Shown piece after piece: positions 16,760 through 25,193 of a stretch of DNA of 64,000 nucleotides. The stretch is from Desulfosporosinus sp. (lineage in GTDB: Bacteria; Bacillota; Desulfitobacteriia; Desulfitobacteriales; Desulfitobacteriaceae). Where the stretch lies: the NCBI GenBank assembly GCA_003513495.1, contig DOPM01000019.1:39134-103133 (forward strand), written 5' to 3'. A model generated the notes under the pieces. It searched no databases, was not told where the DNA came from, and saw only the letters and a list, made by a program, of their open reading frames with translations. Both the position numbers and the translations under genes were made by a program. The stretch's first letter is position 1; each line of letters opens with the position of its first letter.

Positions 16760-17812
16760 ATGGAGCCATTAGCTGTTGTCACAAGAGATGGTTATGTAGA
16801 GAGTATTCACTATGGATATATTTGCGTTGTTGATTCTTCTGGACAAGTACTGTATAACATCGGTAATTATAATACCAGGATATTCTTCCGTTCCGCCGCA
16901 AAACCAATTCAGGTAATACCTCTTATTCAATCGGGGGCTACGAAAGCATTTAATTTTTCAAAAAAAGAAATTGCTATTACATGCGCTTCCCATAGCGGAC
17001 AAAAAATTCATCAAGAAACTGTAGGGGAAATTTTAAGGAAATTAAGTCTTAATGAAGTAAACCTTCACTGCGGTATTATGACACCCTACAGCGAGGAAGA
17101 AAATAAAAGGCTTATATCAGAAGGACAGTCTCCCTCAGTCTTTCACTGCAGCTGTTCGGGCAAACACTCAGCAATGCTGGCTTTAGCCAAATTCAGAGGA
17201 CATAGCACGGATGATTATGAAAAAATGAGCAACCCAATCCAGCAAGAGATTTTAAAGACTATTGCTGAATTTACTGACGAAGATATACATTCCATACCTA
17301 TTGGTACAGACGGATGTGGTGCCCCCATATATATTCTGCCGATTAATAAAATTGCACTATCTTATGCAAGACTGGTAGCCCATGCACAAAATTCCAAAAG
17401 CCCTTATAGTTATTCCTGCAAAACCGTGTTCGATGCCATGACACAATTCCCCGAAATGATTGCAGGAGATTATAAATTCTGCACAGAGCTGATGAGGGTT
17501 ACTGAGGGTAAACTTATCGGAAAGGTGGGCTGCGAAGCAGTATATTGCCTTGGAATAAAGGAAGGCAACCTGGGTGTATGCATCAAGATTGTTGATGGAA
17601 ATGAACGGGCAGTTTATCCGGTCGTTATACAGGTACTAAGAGAGCTGGGGATTTTAAGCACCACTGAATTCAATTCCTTAAAGCTTTGGTATAGACAAGC
17701 ATTACATAATAATATCAGTGAGATCATTGGGGAGATTTTGCCTGCTTTTAGTTTAAAATCACATTCAGATAACCATTTATCACTTGGAACTAGGTATGAA
17801 TTAAATAGTTAG
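16760..17812 (+). CDS. L-asparaginase II family protein
   Basis: A 350-aa protein of the asparaginase II (PF06089-type) family: FRSAAKPIQVIPL, CSCSGKHSAMLALAK, GTDGCGAPIYILP and a C-terminal KVGCEAVYCLGI. Such proteins hydrolyse asparagine or related amides in the cytoplasm. The start at ATG 16760 has AAAGGTG 7 bases before it; a TTG at 16739 is in frame without a site. It is divergent from the hypE-hypD operon, and both deal with amino-acid catabolism. Confidence 0.8.
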   Translation: MEPLAVVTRDGYVESIHYGYICVVDSSGQVLYNIGNYNTRIFFRSAAKPIQVIPLIQSGATKAFNFSKKEIAITCASHSGQKIHQETVGEILRKLSLNEVNLHCGIMTPYSEEENKRLISEGQSPSVFHCSCSGKHSAMLALAKFRGHSTDDYEKMSNPIQQEILKTIAEFTDEDIHSIPIGTDGCGAPIYILPINKIALSYARLVAHAQNSKSPYSYSCKTVFDAMTQFPEMIAGDYKFCTELMRVTEGKLIGKVGCEAVYCLGIKEGNLGVCIKIVDGNERAVYPVVIQVLRELGILSTTEFNSLKLWYRQALHNNISEIIGEILPAFSLKSHSDNHLSLGTRYELNS

Positions 17813-17992
17813 GATAGTATAGTTTAATCACATGGAAATTCGGCCTGTAATTATTCAAAAGCAAATCAAGCTATTGGCGTAAGGGCTTCTTTTTTCTGCT
17901 ATAATTAACTGTCAGATAGACACCAATTTCTACGTCTGAACGTAATGGGAGTGATATCTCCATCAATTATAGCTTAAAGGAGGCGAGAAGAA

Positions 17993-18490
17993 TTGGCAGT
18001 AGGATTTATAGGCATAGTAGGAATCGTTCTATTCATCTTGGTACTTCTTATAATTGCAGTCATGCTTTCAGTTCGTTCACGGCAGAAAAATTTAGATCCT
18101 GTCAATCAAGATGAAGGGGGAAAAAAGATGATTAAGACGGTTTATACGTATCTTATTTTGTTTGCCACCTTGATGATGACCATTGGGGGAAGTGTCGCTT
18201 CCTTTATGGCAGTGGCTGACTTGATTTCACCACCAAGTTACTATATGACGTATGAGGATTTTAAGAGAGGATATGTTGTGCCTAAAGAGTATATTGATAC
18301 AAAACAATCTCAACCAAAAGTCGAAGTAAAAAGCGAAGAGGAATTACAAAAAGACTATGAAAGCCTTGTTAGTCAGGAAAAGGTTCGAGCCCGTGAGCGT
18401 GCTTTAAATAGCCTGATTAAGAGTTTTGGTTGGATTGTAATCCCACTACCGGTCTTTTTGTACTACCAGCGAAGGTTGAAGCACGAGTAA
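17993..18490 (+). CDS. Small membrane protein, unknown function
   Basis: A 165-aa protein with three predicted membrane segments: residues 3-26 (GIVGIVLFILVLLIIAVML), about 48-75, and a C-terminal one (WIVIPLPVFLYY). Between the last two lies a charged Lys/Glu-rich stretch likely to form a coiled coil. TTG start with AAAGGAGG 9 bases upstream. I recognise no family. Confidence 0.6.
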   Translation: MAVGFIGIVGIVLFILVLLIIAVMLSVRSRQKNLDPVNQDEGGKKMIKTVYTYLILFATLMMTIGGSVASFMAVADLISPPSYYMTYEDFKRGYVVPKEYIDTKQSQPKVEVKSEEELQKDYESLVSQEKVRARERALNSLIKSFGWIVIPLPVFLYYQRRLKHE

Positions 18491-18491
18491 A

Positions 18492-18540
18492 AGAAAACGG
18501 CCCTTCCTTCGTTTGATTTAACAAAGGGGAGGCCGTTTGT
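18492..18540. terminator. Convergent terminator
   Basis: Imperfect hairpin (AAACGGCC arm and its complement) between the membrane-protein gene and dapA, with A and T runs outside. It can serve both strands. Confidence 0.65.
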
Positions 18541-18551
18541 TAATGCTTAAA

Positions 18552-19427
18552 TTAAGCTTTAATCTGGTGGTATAAATCATCTAAGAAGGTTTTTTCATTT
18601 TCTATAGCATCAACCAAAGGAAGTCTTACACCACCAGCATTAATCCCATGATGCTTTAACAGGTATTTAACCGGTACAGGATTAGTAGTGACGAACATTC
18701 CTTTGAACATGGGAAGCAGTTTCAAATGCCATTTCAAAGCCGTTTGAGTATCCCCCGCAAACCAAGCATCCACCATGCTTCTCATTTCGTCACCAATAAC
18801 ATGTCCAGCCACACTGACGATACCAGTGCAGCCCAAAGCCAGCATCGGCAAAGTTAAAGAATCATCACCGCTATAGATAGCAAAGTTCTCAGGGAGGATG
18901 CGTTTTAGTTCGCTGACCTGATCCATCATTCCGCAGGCTTCCTTAAGCGCTGTAATGTTAGGGATTTCGCTAAGTCTGAGCACGGTTTCCGGGAGCATAT
19001 TAGTAGAGCATCTTCCCGGGATATTGTAAAGCATCATAGGTAGCGGGGTCGCATCAGCTATTGTACGGAAATGCTGATATAAACCTTCTTGTGACGGTTT
19101 GTTGTAATAGGGTACGACCGCCATTAAAGCGTCTACTCCGACTCCTGCAGCTTTTTTGGCTAATGCGACACTTCCATCAGTTGTATTTGAGCCTATTCCG
19201 GCAATTACTACTGCCCTTGAGCCAACGGTCTCTTTAACCACCTTAAATAATTCAAGTTTTTCTTCAGTAGTAATTGTCGGAGACTCCCCTGTTGTCCCTG
19301 CGACGACAATACCATCATTTCCATGTTCAATTAAGTGTAAAGATAGATTCCTTGCTTCTTCATAATCGACTTCTAAACGCTCATTCATGGGCGTGACCAT
19401 AGCAGTTAAGATTTTTCCAAATGACAT
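18552..19427 (-). CDS. dapA: 4-hydroxy-tetrahydrodipicolinate synthase
   Basis: Condenses pyruvate with aspartate semialdehyde, the first committed step to diaminopimelate, lysine and the spore compound dipicolinate. The 291-aa TIM barrel has GTTGESPTI (pyruvate-side loop), MLYNIPGRC with the proton-relay Tyr, and ALKEACG with the Schiff-base Lys. Length is as usual. It stands alone, so the lysine riboswitch upstream controls it directly. Confidence 0.95.
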   Translation of the reverse strand: MSFGKILTAMVTPMNERLEVDYEEARNLSLHLIEHGNDGIVVAGTTGESPTITTEEKLELFKVVKETVGSRAVVIAGIGSNTTDGSVALAKKAAGVGVDALMAVVPYYNKPSQEGLYQHFRTIADATPLPMMLYNIPGRCSTNMLPETVLRLSEIPNITALKEACGMMDQVSELKRILPENFAIYSGDDSLTLPMLALGCTGIVSVAGHVIGDEMRSMVDAWFAGDTQTALKWHLKLLPMFKGMFVTTNPVPVKYLLKHHGINAGGVRLPLVDAIENEKTFLDDLYHQIKA

Positions 19428-19510
19428 ACTCCCACTCCTTACCTCTTATTACTCTATTATGTTTACATGTTTAATTCGGGGTCTAAGATATCAGTTGGGT
19501 TTTATCGCTG

Positions 19511-19556
19511 CAAAAACACAAAAACAAGGCGCAGATTAAGCTGACGCCTTGTTTAA
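19511..19556 (-). terminator. Riboswitch expression-platform terminator before dapA
   Basis: Ten-base G+C-rich stem (ACAAGGCGTC-type) followed by a T-rich run on the minus strand, between the lysine aptamer and dapA. It is placed to stop transcription when lysine is bound. Confidence 0.8.
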
Positions 19557-19592
19557 AACAAAATTAATAAAAATTAAATAATGCACACAAAA

Positions 19593-19758
19593 CGATAGCT
19601 CTTCACCAAATACGGTGACAGTTCAAGGACTCTTAATCCGCGAACCAGGCATGGATTTTAAGAGAAATCCACCCTTCGGAGCCATCCCCTTTCGCTAAGG
19701 ATCATAGGTATCTCTCCAACCTCATCTTAGCTACTCTTGTTTGACCCGCCTCTATCTT
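19593..19758 (-). promoter_or_regulatory. Lysine riboswitch (L box)
   Basis: The minus strand carries the L-box landmarks in order: GATAGAGG at the 5' side of P1, ACAAGAGTAGC, AGCGAAAGGGGATGGC, TCCGAAGGG, an ACTGTCACC region, and closing GAGCTATC. An intrinsic terminator and then dapA follow. Such elements repress lysine biosynthesis or uptake genes when lysine is plentiful. Confidence 0.9.
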
Positions 19759-19777
19759 CTTTTATTCAACTACTTTG

Positions 19778-19806
19778 ATTATAACGAAAATCATCATACT
19801 GTGCAA
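19778..19806 (-). promoter_or_regulatory. Sigma-A promoter of the riboswitch-dapA transcript
   Basis: TTGCAC, a 17-base spacer and a perfect TATAAT lie 20 bases upstream of the aptamer on the minus strand. Confidence 0.8.
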
Positions 19807-20028
19807 TCTTTATTTGCTTGCTTTTGGCTTATATTACCTATTGAATCTGTTTTCATCTTCATCTATTGTGTTACAATCCTTACAAGGTTCAGATAATCCA
19901 TTAAATGGAATATTTTACGCTTATTCCTCCTTGCCTTATTTTGCTACTATGAGGAAGGTCTATCATGAATTCAACCTACACTAAGGCGGTTAACATGTAA
20001 TTGTTCGAATGTTGTCTCTGAATGTACA

Positions 20029-20066
20029 ACAAGATGAGAGGCCGTTCATTCGACCTCTCATCTTGT
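20029..20066 (-). terminator. Terminator of the MerR-family gene
   Basis: Thirteen-base perfect arms (ACAAGATGAGAGG and complement) about 25 bases after the stop codon. Confidence 0.7.
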
Positions 20067-20092
20067 AATCCCCCGTATGTTACCATGTCGAA

Positions 20093-20902
20093 CTATTTTT
20101 TGACAATCGGAACTTGTAACTCGGTTAACCAATCTTCTTCATTTTCCTTGTTCCAGATACCGTCTATATAACTTTCTCTCGGAGCGTCTGCAACGGTGTA
20201 ACCATTTTCTTCAATCCACTTGAAAGCATAGGCATACGCTTGTGACAATCCTGAATATGCACCTTTATGCATAACAGACACAGCGGTGGTGGACTCGATC
20301 TTTTTGAATTTGATGTCATCAAAATCTGGCTTCATCCGGTCGATTGCTTCGCAGAATTCAACATTAAAATCTCTTTCCTTATATTCTCCATCGAGATAAA
20401 CTATAAAGCAGTATTCCGGCACCATACACTTGATGTCTGGATATTTTTGAGTAACCTTTTTGCCTAATACAGGAATAAGTTGGAAGTACGCATCATAGCT
20501 TGGCACGGTCATACGCTTTGAATAAACGATGCACTCTTGTAATTCCTTAATTATTGCTTGATAATTCATAAAATTCGGCTCCTCTCGTCCTAGTAAAATA
20601 AATTGAATTCGGGAGAGCTGTTCTTGTGCAAAAGATATTTCCGCAACCAATTCAGACTTGCGCCTTTCTAGTATTGCTTTGGCGCTAATTCCTGACAGTA
20701 TCTGCTTGATTTCATTAATGGACAGCCCCATTTGCCGCAGGGATTGTACATGATGAAATTTTACTAGCTGGTTGGTCGTGTAAAAACGATAGCTTGTAAA
20801 TTTATCGGTTTCTTCAGGTTTCAAGAGCCCGATTTCATCATAATAGCGTAATGTTTTGATTGTCGTTTTGCACATTTTAGAAAATTCTCCTATACGGAAC
20901 AT
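20093..20902 (-). CDS. MerR-family regulator with GyrI-like effector domain
   Basis: A 269-aa BmrR/BltR-type regulator. It has an N-terminal MerR winged helix (FRIGEFSKMCKTTIKTLRYY, residues 2-70), a linker coiled coil, and a C-terminal GyrI-like ligand-binding domain (about 115-269). Such proteins activate efflux or stress genes by untwisting a promoter with a long spacer. No adjacent target gene is obvious, so its regulon is unknown. The start ATG has AGGAGATGC upstream. Confidence 0.85.
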   Translation of the reverse strand: MFRIGEFSKMCKTTIKTLRYYDEIGLLKPEETDKFTSYRFYTTNQLVKFHHVQSLRQMGLSINEIKQILSGISAKAILERRKSELVAEISFAQEQLSRIQFILLGREEPNFMNYQAIIKELQECIVYSKRMTVPSYDAYFQLIPVLGKKVTQKYPDIKCMVPEYCFIVYLDGEYKERDFNVEFCEAIDRMKPDFDDIKFKKIESTTAVSVMHKGAYSGLSQAYAYAFKWIEENGYTVADAPRESYIDGIWNKENEEDWLTELQVPIVKK

Positions 20903-20978
20903 CCCAGCATCTCCTTTCCTTTCAAATTCATTCTACTAACTCCTGTAACGGGAGAGTCAAGAGGTCCTGAAACATAAT

Positions 20979-21012
20979 CTGAGGTAACACCATGGACAGT
21001 GCTACCTCAGAC
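20979..21012 (-). terminator. Terminator of the DUF3795 gene
   Basis: Nine-base perfect outer stem (TCTGAGGTA and complement), about 110 bases past the stop; no long T run. Confidence 0.5.
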
Positions 21013-21120
21013 TAATCCTTTCTATTGGTTACTTTGACTGCCTAAAAACCTATTACTATCCCTACATATCAAGCTGTAACGATAATAATTTACATTTCTA
21101 TCTACAACTGAAAAAATGCC

Positions 21121-21648
21121 CTAAGACTTCTTAGCTTTGGTAATATGGTTTAGAATTGCTTCCTTGTTCATCTCCACATAGGAACAACTAGGGGTATTTC
21201 CACATTTGCGGCAGACCATATCATAAGCAGAGTTTAGCGTACGACATTCCGGACAGGAATAATGCTCACCCATTTCCCTAGACCATTGTTCGTACCCTAC
21301 ATCTTTAATCCTCTTTTGTGATTGCCATAAATCAAGTCTATGGGGCATAAGAGATTGGAAGGTTTTAATTTCTTCACAGGGAAATTCTTCACATTCACCG
21401 CAAAACTCAATTCCCTTTCGTCTGGCACACTCGATCATAGTACAGTTCTTACAATAAACTGTCCTATGTTCAGAACGACAGCCTTCGCAATGAGTTTCTT
21501 CAATAGTTTGATTAAGAATTTTCGCAAGTCTTTTTAACCGCTCTGGATCCTCTTTAGTCGCAATATATACTGAACAAGATGGGCAAAAAAGACCACAGAC
21601 TGCTGAAGTCATTTTAATAGGGTCCTTAACGTGTTGATTGTTACTCAT
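21121..21648 (-). CDS. DUF3795 Cys-rich protein
   Basis: A 175-aa protein with many Cys pairs. The N-terminal CGLFCPSC with SVYIATK and the CxGC, CKNCxMIECAR and FCGECEEFPC sequence is the DUF3795 pattern. A C-terminal zinc ribbon-like part (CPECRTLN and CRKCGN) follows. It probably binds zinc or an iron-sulfur cluster; function unknown. It is a single gene with a good GGAGGAACT site before ATG. Confidence 0.75.
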   Translation of the reverse strand: MSNNQHVKDPIKMTSAVCGLFCPSCSVYIATKEDPERLKRLAKILNQTIEETHCEGCRSEHRTVYCKNCTMIECARRKGIEFCGECEEFPCEEIKTFQSLMPHRLDLWQSQKRIKDVGYEQWSREMGEHYSCPECRTLNSAYDMVCRKCGNTPSCSYVEMNKEAILNHITKAKKS

Positions 21649-22031
21649 TTCAGTTCCTCCTTTTTATTCGTTCTAACTTCTTAGATACAAAGAGAGGTGG
21701 AAAGTGACAAACAACTTTACTAAAGCTTCACCTCTTCAAACTAATTGCTTCGGAGGTTCCATTCATAGTTTATTCTATAGTGCATAGTCAATCATAGCAA
21801 GGCATGTGACCACTGTTTTCGTCATGCTTAGCTACTATTAAATGTCAACATTAGTCAAAATTATCCCTATTTTTCATGTGATCAAAAAATTATCCTTATA
21901 TTTTGCAAAATATAAGAAATGCTGAATAAGTTATAAATGTAGCGTAAGTTAAAGGCTAAGGTTATTGAACCTTAGCCTCTTGTAATAGAGATAGAGATAA
22001 TTCAAGATTATCACGCCAACCACACACAGAA
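21649..22031. other. Intergenic region without a gene
   Basis: AT-rich gap between the ECF transporter genes and the DUF3795 gene. Apart from the hairpin at 21952-21980, nothing is seen. Confidence 0.5.
21952..21980 (-). terminator. Terminator of the ECF transporter operon
   Basis: Perfect 11-base stem (AGGCTAAGGTT) with a 4-base loop, about 50 bases past the last gene of the operon. Confidence 0.7.
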
Positions 22032-22562
22032 TTAAATCAATGCTGATTTCTTCAAGGAACCGTAGACACTCTTTGTCAGGATGCCCGCAACAATCGTTCC
22101 AACAGTGGCGGTTAAGCTCGACGATAAAAGTGCGATCTTCCAGTCAAGATGAAAGACGTAAATCAATCCAGCCATGACGCAAAGGTTACCGGTAACGGCA
22201 GCTCCGAGCATTGATAATATATGATGGCTTAGTTTCTCCATGGAAAACTTACTGGAAATTAAGGAGTAGACTATGGATCCGAGGACATTTGCGAATAAGA
22301 AGAAAAAGCCCAGCGGTGAGTAGCCTGTAGCCATGGCTACAACAGCCTCCACTACCCCGGCGATAATACCCGCCGGTTGCCTGTACATTAAGACAATCAG
22401 ACCTGTAAAAAATGCCCAACATGTGCCATTTAGGAGTAAGAGGGTGGGATCCAATATTGCGTCGATACGTCCTGTAACCTGCATCATTATCAGCATTACG
22501 ATCCCTATGATGACGGAGCCTACCAATGCTTTTGTATCAGTTCTAAATAATTTTTCATTCAT
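22032..22562 (-). CDS. ECF transporter substrate-binding (S) component, YkoE-like
   Basis: A 176-aa integral membrane protein with about five to six hydrophobic segments. The stretch RQPAGIIAGVVEAVVAMATG resembles YkoE-type S components. It is last in an operon after the dual ATPase and the EcfT protein. The B12 riboswitch upstream points to a corrinoid or a B12 precursor such as a lower-ligand base as cargo, rather than the thiamine precursor moved by Bacillus YkoEDC. The cargo is inference. Confidence 0.7.
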   Translation of the reverse strand: MNEKLFRTDTKALVGSVIIGIVMLIMMQVTGRIDAILDPTLLLLNGTCWAFFTGLIVLMYRQPAGIIAGVVEAVVAMATGYSPLGFFFLFANVLGSIVYSLISSKFSMEKLSHHILSMLGAAVTGNLCVMAGLIYVFHLDWKIALLSSSLTATVGTIVAGILTKSVYGSLKKSALI

Positions 22563-22588
22563 TTCTAAATATCCTCCTCTAATTCTAA

Positions 22589-23326
22589 TTATAGTAATGG
22601 TAATACCTTGTTAACCAGGCTGATGCTTATTACCATTAACATCCCAGAAATTAAGGCAATATCGTAAGGCTTAAGGGCTAAATTCGACGTAAAAGTACGG
22701 GTTTTGGTTCGTCCATAGCCTCTTAACTCCATGGCTAGGGCAGTTTCTGCAGCACGCCGGACAGAGCGATATAAAAAAGGCAGAAACGTCGGGAAAATAC
22801 CTTTGAGATTGTCCATGGCACTCTCCATCTTAAGGCCCCGGGTACGCTGGCTATCGACTATGGATATATATTCAGCTTTCATGATTGGAAGGAAGCGGAC
22901 GCTTAACCCCACTAACATGGCAAAACGGTAAGGAATTTTGAATTTCATGAGCATCAGGGTAAACTCTTGTGCTGAAGAAGAGGTAAAGAATCGCATACTT
23001 GCAAAAACAATAATGCTGGCCTTGAGGATCCCGGTGATCGCTAGAGGTATAGCTTCACTGTATATTTTGAGGATTCCCCATTGGTAGATCAGAACACCCT
23101 CCCGACAAAAGACCAACTGTACGGTCAGTATCTGTAGTCCCAAAAGGAATAAAACCACGAGCATTGCTTTATACCGCTTCAAGGAACCTGTTAAGATTAG
23201 CGAGGTCACAACCTCTACTAATAAAACCATACTTAACTGAAGGGCGGACCCACTAATCAGTGAAAAATAAATCATTAAAACATACCAGGCCAGCTTAGTC
23301 CTGGGATCAAGCTTCGACAGTCCCAT
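22589..23326 (-). CDS. ECF transporter transmembrane coupling protein EcfT
   Basis: A 245-aa membrane protein coupling the ATPase to the S component. It shows the EcfT signatures SLSGSALQ-type membrane segments and coupling helices with Ala-Arg motifs (FLYRSVRRAAETALAMELRGYG). Its start overlaps the end of the ATPase gene by 20 bases, so translation is coupled. It resembles YkoC in its gene order. Confidence 0.85.
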   Translation of the reverse strand: MGLSKLDPRTKLAWYVLMIYFSLISGSALQLSMVLLVEVVTSLILTGSLKRYKAMLVVLFLLGLQILTVQLVFCREGVLIYQWGILKIYSEAIPLAITGILKASIIVFASMRFFTSSSAQEFTLMLMKFKIPYRFAMLVGLSVRFLPIMKAEYISIVDSQRTRGLKMESAMDNLKGIFPTFLPFLYRSVRRAAETALAMELRGYGRTKTRTFTSNLALKPYDIALISGMLMVISISLVNKVLPLL

Positions 23327-24836
23327 TTTGAACCTCCCGGAAAGAAATAATATTATGGAAATTCAAACCAATTGCTTTAAGGGTTTTGAGATATTCCTCG
23401 AGATCTCTTGTCAAAATATCTAGTTGAAGACGGTGATTATGCATGGCCACTATCCTGTTAGAGTATTCTTTTGCCATGGTCAGATCGTGAGTGATGAGTA
23501 GAATGGTTTTGCCACTTTTCGATAAATGAAAGAGTTTATCCATAATCATGTACCCTTGGGTTTCGTCAAGGCCTGAAGTCGGTTCGTCGGCGATAATGAA
23601 TTCCGGATCACTGACGAGTATGGAGGCTAATGCTAAAAGCTGGCGCTGGCCGCGACTTAAGCGATGAGGATGGAGCTTTTTATAGTCCAGCAGCCCCACA
23701 AATTTCAGGCACTCATCAATCTTTTGTTCTATTACTTCATTTTGTTCCCCCCTTAGCTTGAGTGAAAATCCAACTTCTTCTTCGACGGTACTTGCGAAAA
23801 TTTGATAATCAGGGTTTTGAAACAGAAAGCCCGCCCGGAAACGGATTTCTGCCAGCTTTTCCTTATTCAGAGTCTGGTCAAACACTCTTATTTCACCTTT
23901 AGAGGGCTTTAAGAGACCGATAAGCAGCTTAGCTAACGTTGATTTTCCCGAACCGTTTAATCCTATGATTGCTAAAAAGTCACCCTTTACTATTTCTAAA
24001 TTAATATCTTCACAACCGGACAAATGGTCTTTGTACGTATAGGTGACATCAGTGACTTTAGCAATCAGTTCGTTGAACTTACCCTGAACCGTATGTAAGG
24101 ATTTCAACCTTTCTTTTCGACTCTCGATTTGCTCCTTGTAATATGCCTCCGGCGAATACTGTTTAACGATTTCGCCTCCCTGAATATAAAAGACCCTGTT
24201 GGCATAGTTGAGGACTTCTTCAATTCGATCCATGACCAAAATAATGGTAAGGTTTTGAGTTTTATTCAACTGACCCAACCGCTTATAAAGCTCATCACGG
24301 CCCAGGGGATCAAGTTCAGCGGTGGGCTGGTCAAGAACTAAAATAGGAGCATTAAGGGCTAAAACACCCGCTAAAACCACTCGTTGGGCTTGCCCCCCTG
24401 AAAGAGAAGTAGTCTCCCTGTTTTCATACCCTGATAGACCCACAAATTCCAAGGTGTTTTTAACCCTCTGATCAATTTGTTTTATGGGAATTTCCAGATT
24501 ACCAAGGCCGAAAGCAACATCTTCGTAGACATCCAAACCAATAATTTGATTTTGGGGTTCTTGCATCATGTATCCAACATAGTCGGACATTCTATTGAGG
24601 TGCATATCCTTAATATCTTGCCCCATGATTGTGACTTTTCCGGTTAATTCTGCTTTATGGTAGTGAGGGATTGCGCCTGTAATGGAATGCAGCAAAACTG
24701 ATTTACCAGAGGCTACACCACCTGTAATGACGATGAAATCTCCCCGATTTATTTCGAAATCAATGTTTTTAAGTGCGGGTTTATCTTCATCCGGAAAGAC
24801 GAGTTTTTCGATGTTAACCTTCGCAATTGTCTCCAT
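23307..24836 (-). CDS. ECF transporter ATPase, two fused ATP-binding cassettes (YkoD-like)
   Basis: A 509-aa protein with two ABC domains in one chain. The first (about 5-240) has GGVASGKSVLL and LSGGQAQRVVLAG; the second (about 265-490) has GLNGSGKSTLAK and LSRGQRQLLALAS. Each is followed by its Walker B. Fused EcfA/EcfA' is the YkoD arrangement. The start at ATG 24836 with TAGGAGT upstream is preferred over the open frame to 24896, which would overlap the riboswitch terminator. Confidence 0.9.
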   Translation of the reverse strand: METIAKVNIEKLVFPDEDKPALKNIDFEINRGDFIVITGGVASGKSVLLHSITGAIPHYHKAELTGKVTIMGQDIKDMHLNRMSDYVGYMMQEPQNQIIGLDVYEDVAFGLGNLEIPIKQIDQRVKNTLEFVGLSGYENRETTSLSGGQAQRVVLAGVLALNAPILVLDQPTAELDPLGRDELYKRLGQLNKTQNLTIILVMDRIEEVLNYANRVFYIQGGEIVKQYSPEAYYKEQIESRKERLKSLHTVQGKFNELIAKVTDVTYTYKDHLSGCEDINLEIVKGDFLAIIGLNGSGKSTLAKLLIGLLKPSKGEIRVFDQTLNKEKLAEIRFRAGFLFQNPDYQIFASTVEEEVGFSLKLRGEQNEVIEQKIDECLKFVGLLDYKKLHPHRLSRGQRQLLALASILVSDPEFIIADEPTSGLDETQGYMIMDKLFHLSKSGKTILLITHDLTMAKEYSNRIVAMHNHRLQLDILTRDLEEYLKTLKAIGLNFHNIISFREVQNGTVEA

Positions 24837-24893
24837 AGCAACTCCTAAATCAATGATTTTAGAAAACCTGGTGGTCTCAAAGCGGTAAAAGTA

Positions 24894-24926
24894 CAAAAAA
24901 GTTCTAGCTTTAATAAGCTAGAACTT
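24894..24926 (-). terminator. Cobalamin riboswitch terminator
   Basis: Thirteen-base stem (AAAGTTCTAGCTT and complement) with a run of six T on the minus strand, between the aptamer and the ECF operon. Confidence 0.8.
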
Positions 24927-24952
24927 TACCTTTGTCCTTTTGCAATATTTCA

Positions 24953-25100
24953 TAGGCAGGTTTCCTGACTTGTAGACTAGAATGTACGCCTTCCCAGTTT
25001 CCCAGTGGCAAATGTACATTTTTCAAACATCTACTTACAGTGGTGGGTCCGTCCAGGATTAGAACCTGGTTCCCTATTATCCCTTGCGGGCACCTATTAA
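24953..25100 (-). promoter_or_regulatory. Cobalamin riboswitch
   Basis: Minus-strand landmarks are in order: AATAGGTGCC, AAGGGATAATAGGGAA, the hairpin around ACCAGG/CCTGG, ACGGACCCACCACTGTAA, then GCCACTGGG with AAACTGGGAAGGC (B12 box), and AGTCAGGAAACCTGCC. This is the AdoCbl-type aptamer. The terminator that follows precedes the ECF operon, so transport is switched off when B12 is available. Confidence 0.92.
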
Positions 25101-25193
25101 ATAATATATTTAATTGACTTCATGATAGAATAATTTAGATATTTTGTCAACAGGAGTTTATGAAAATTAACCCAGTTGTATTGAAAGTGCTAA

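Noticed and set aside
19775..19984. Plus-strand 69-codon frame
   Set aside because: It runs across the dapA promoter on the other strand, has no ribosome site and looks non-coding.
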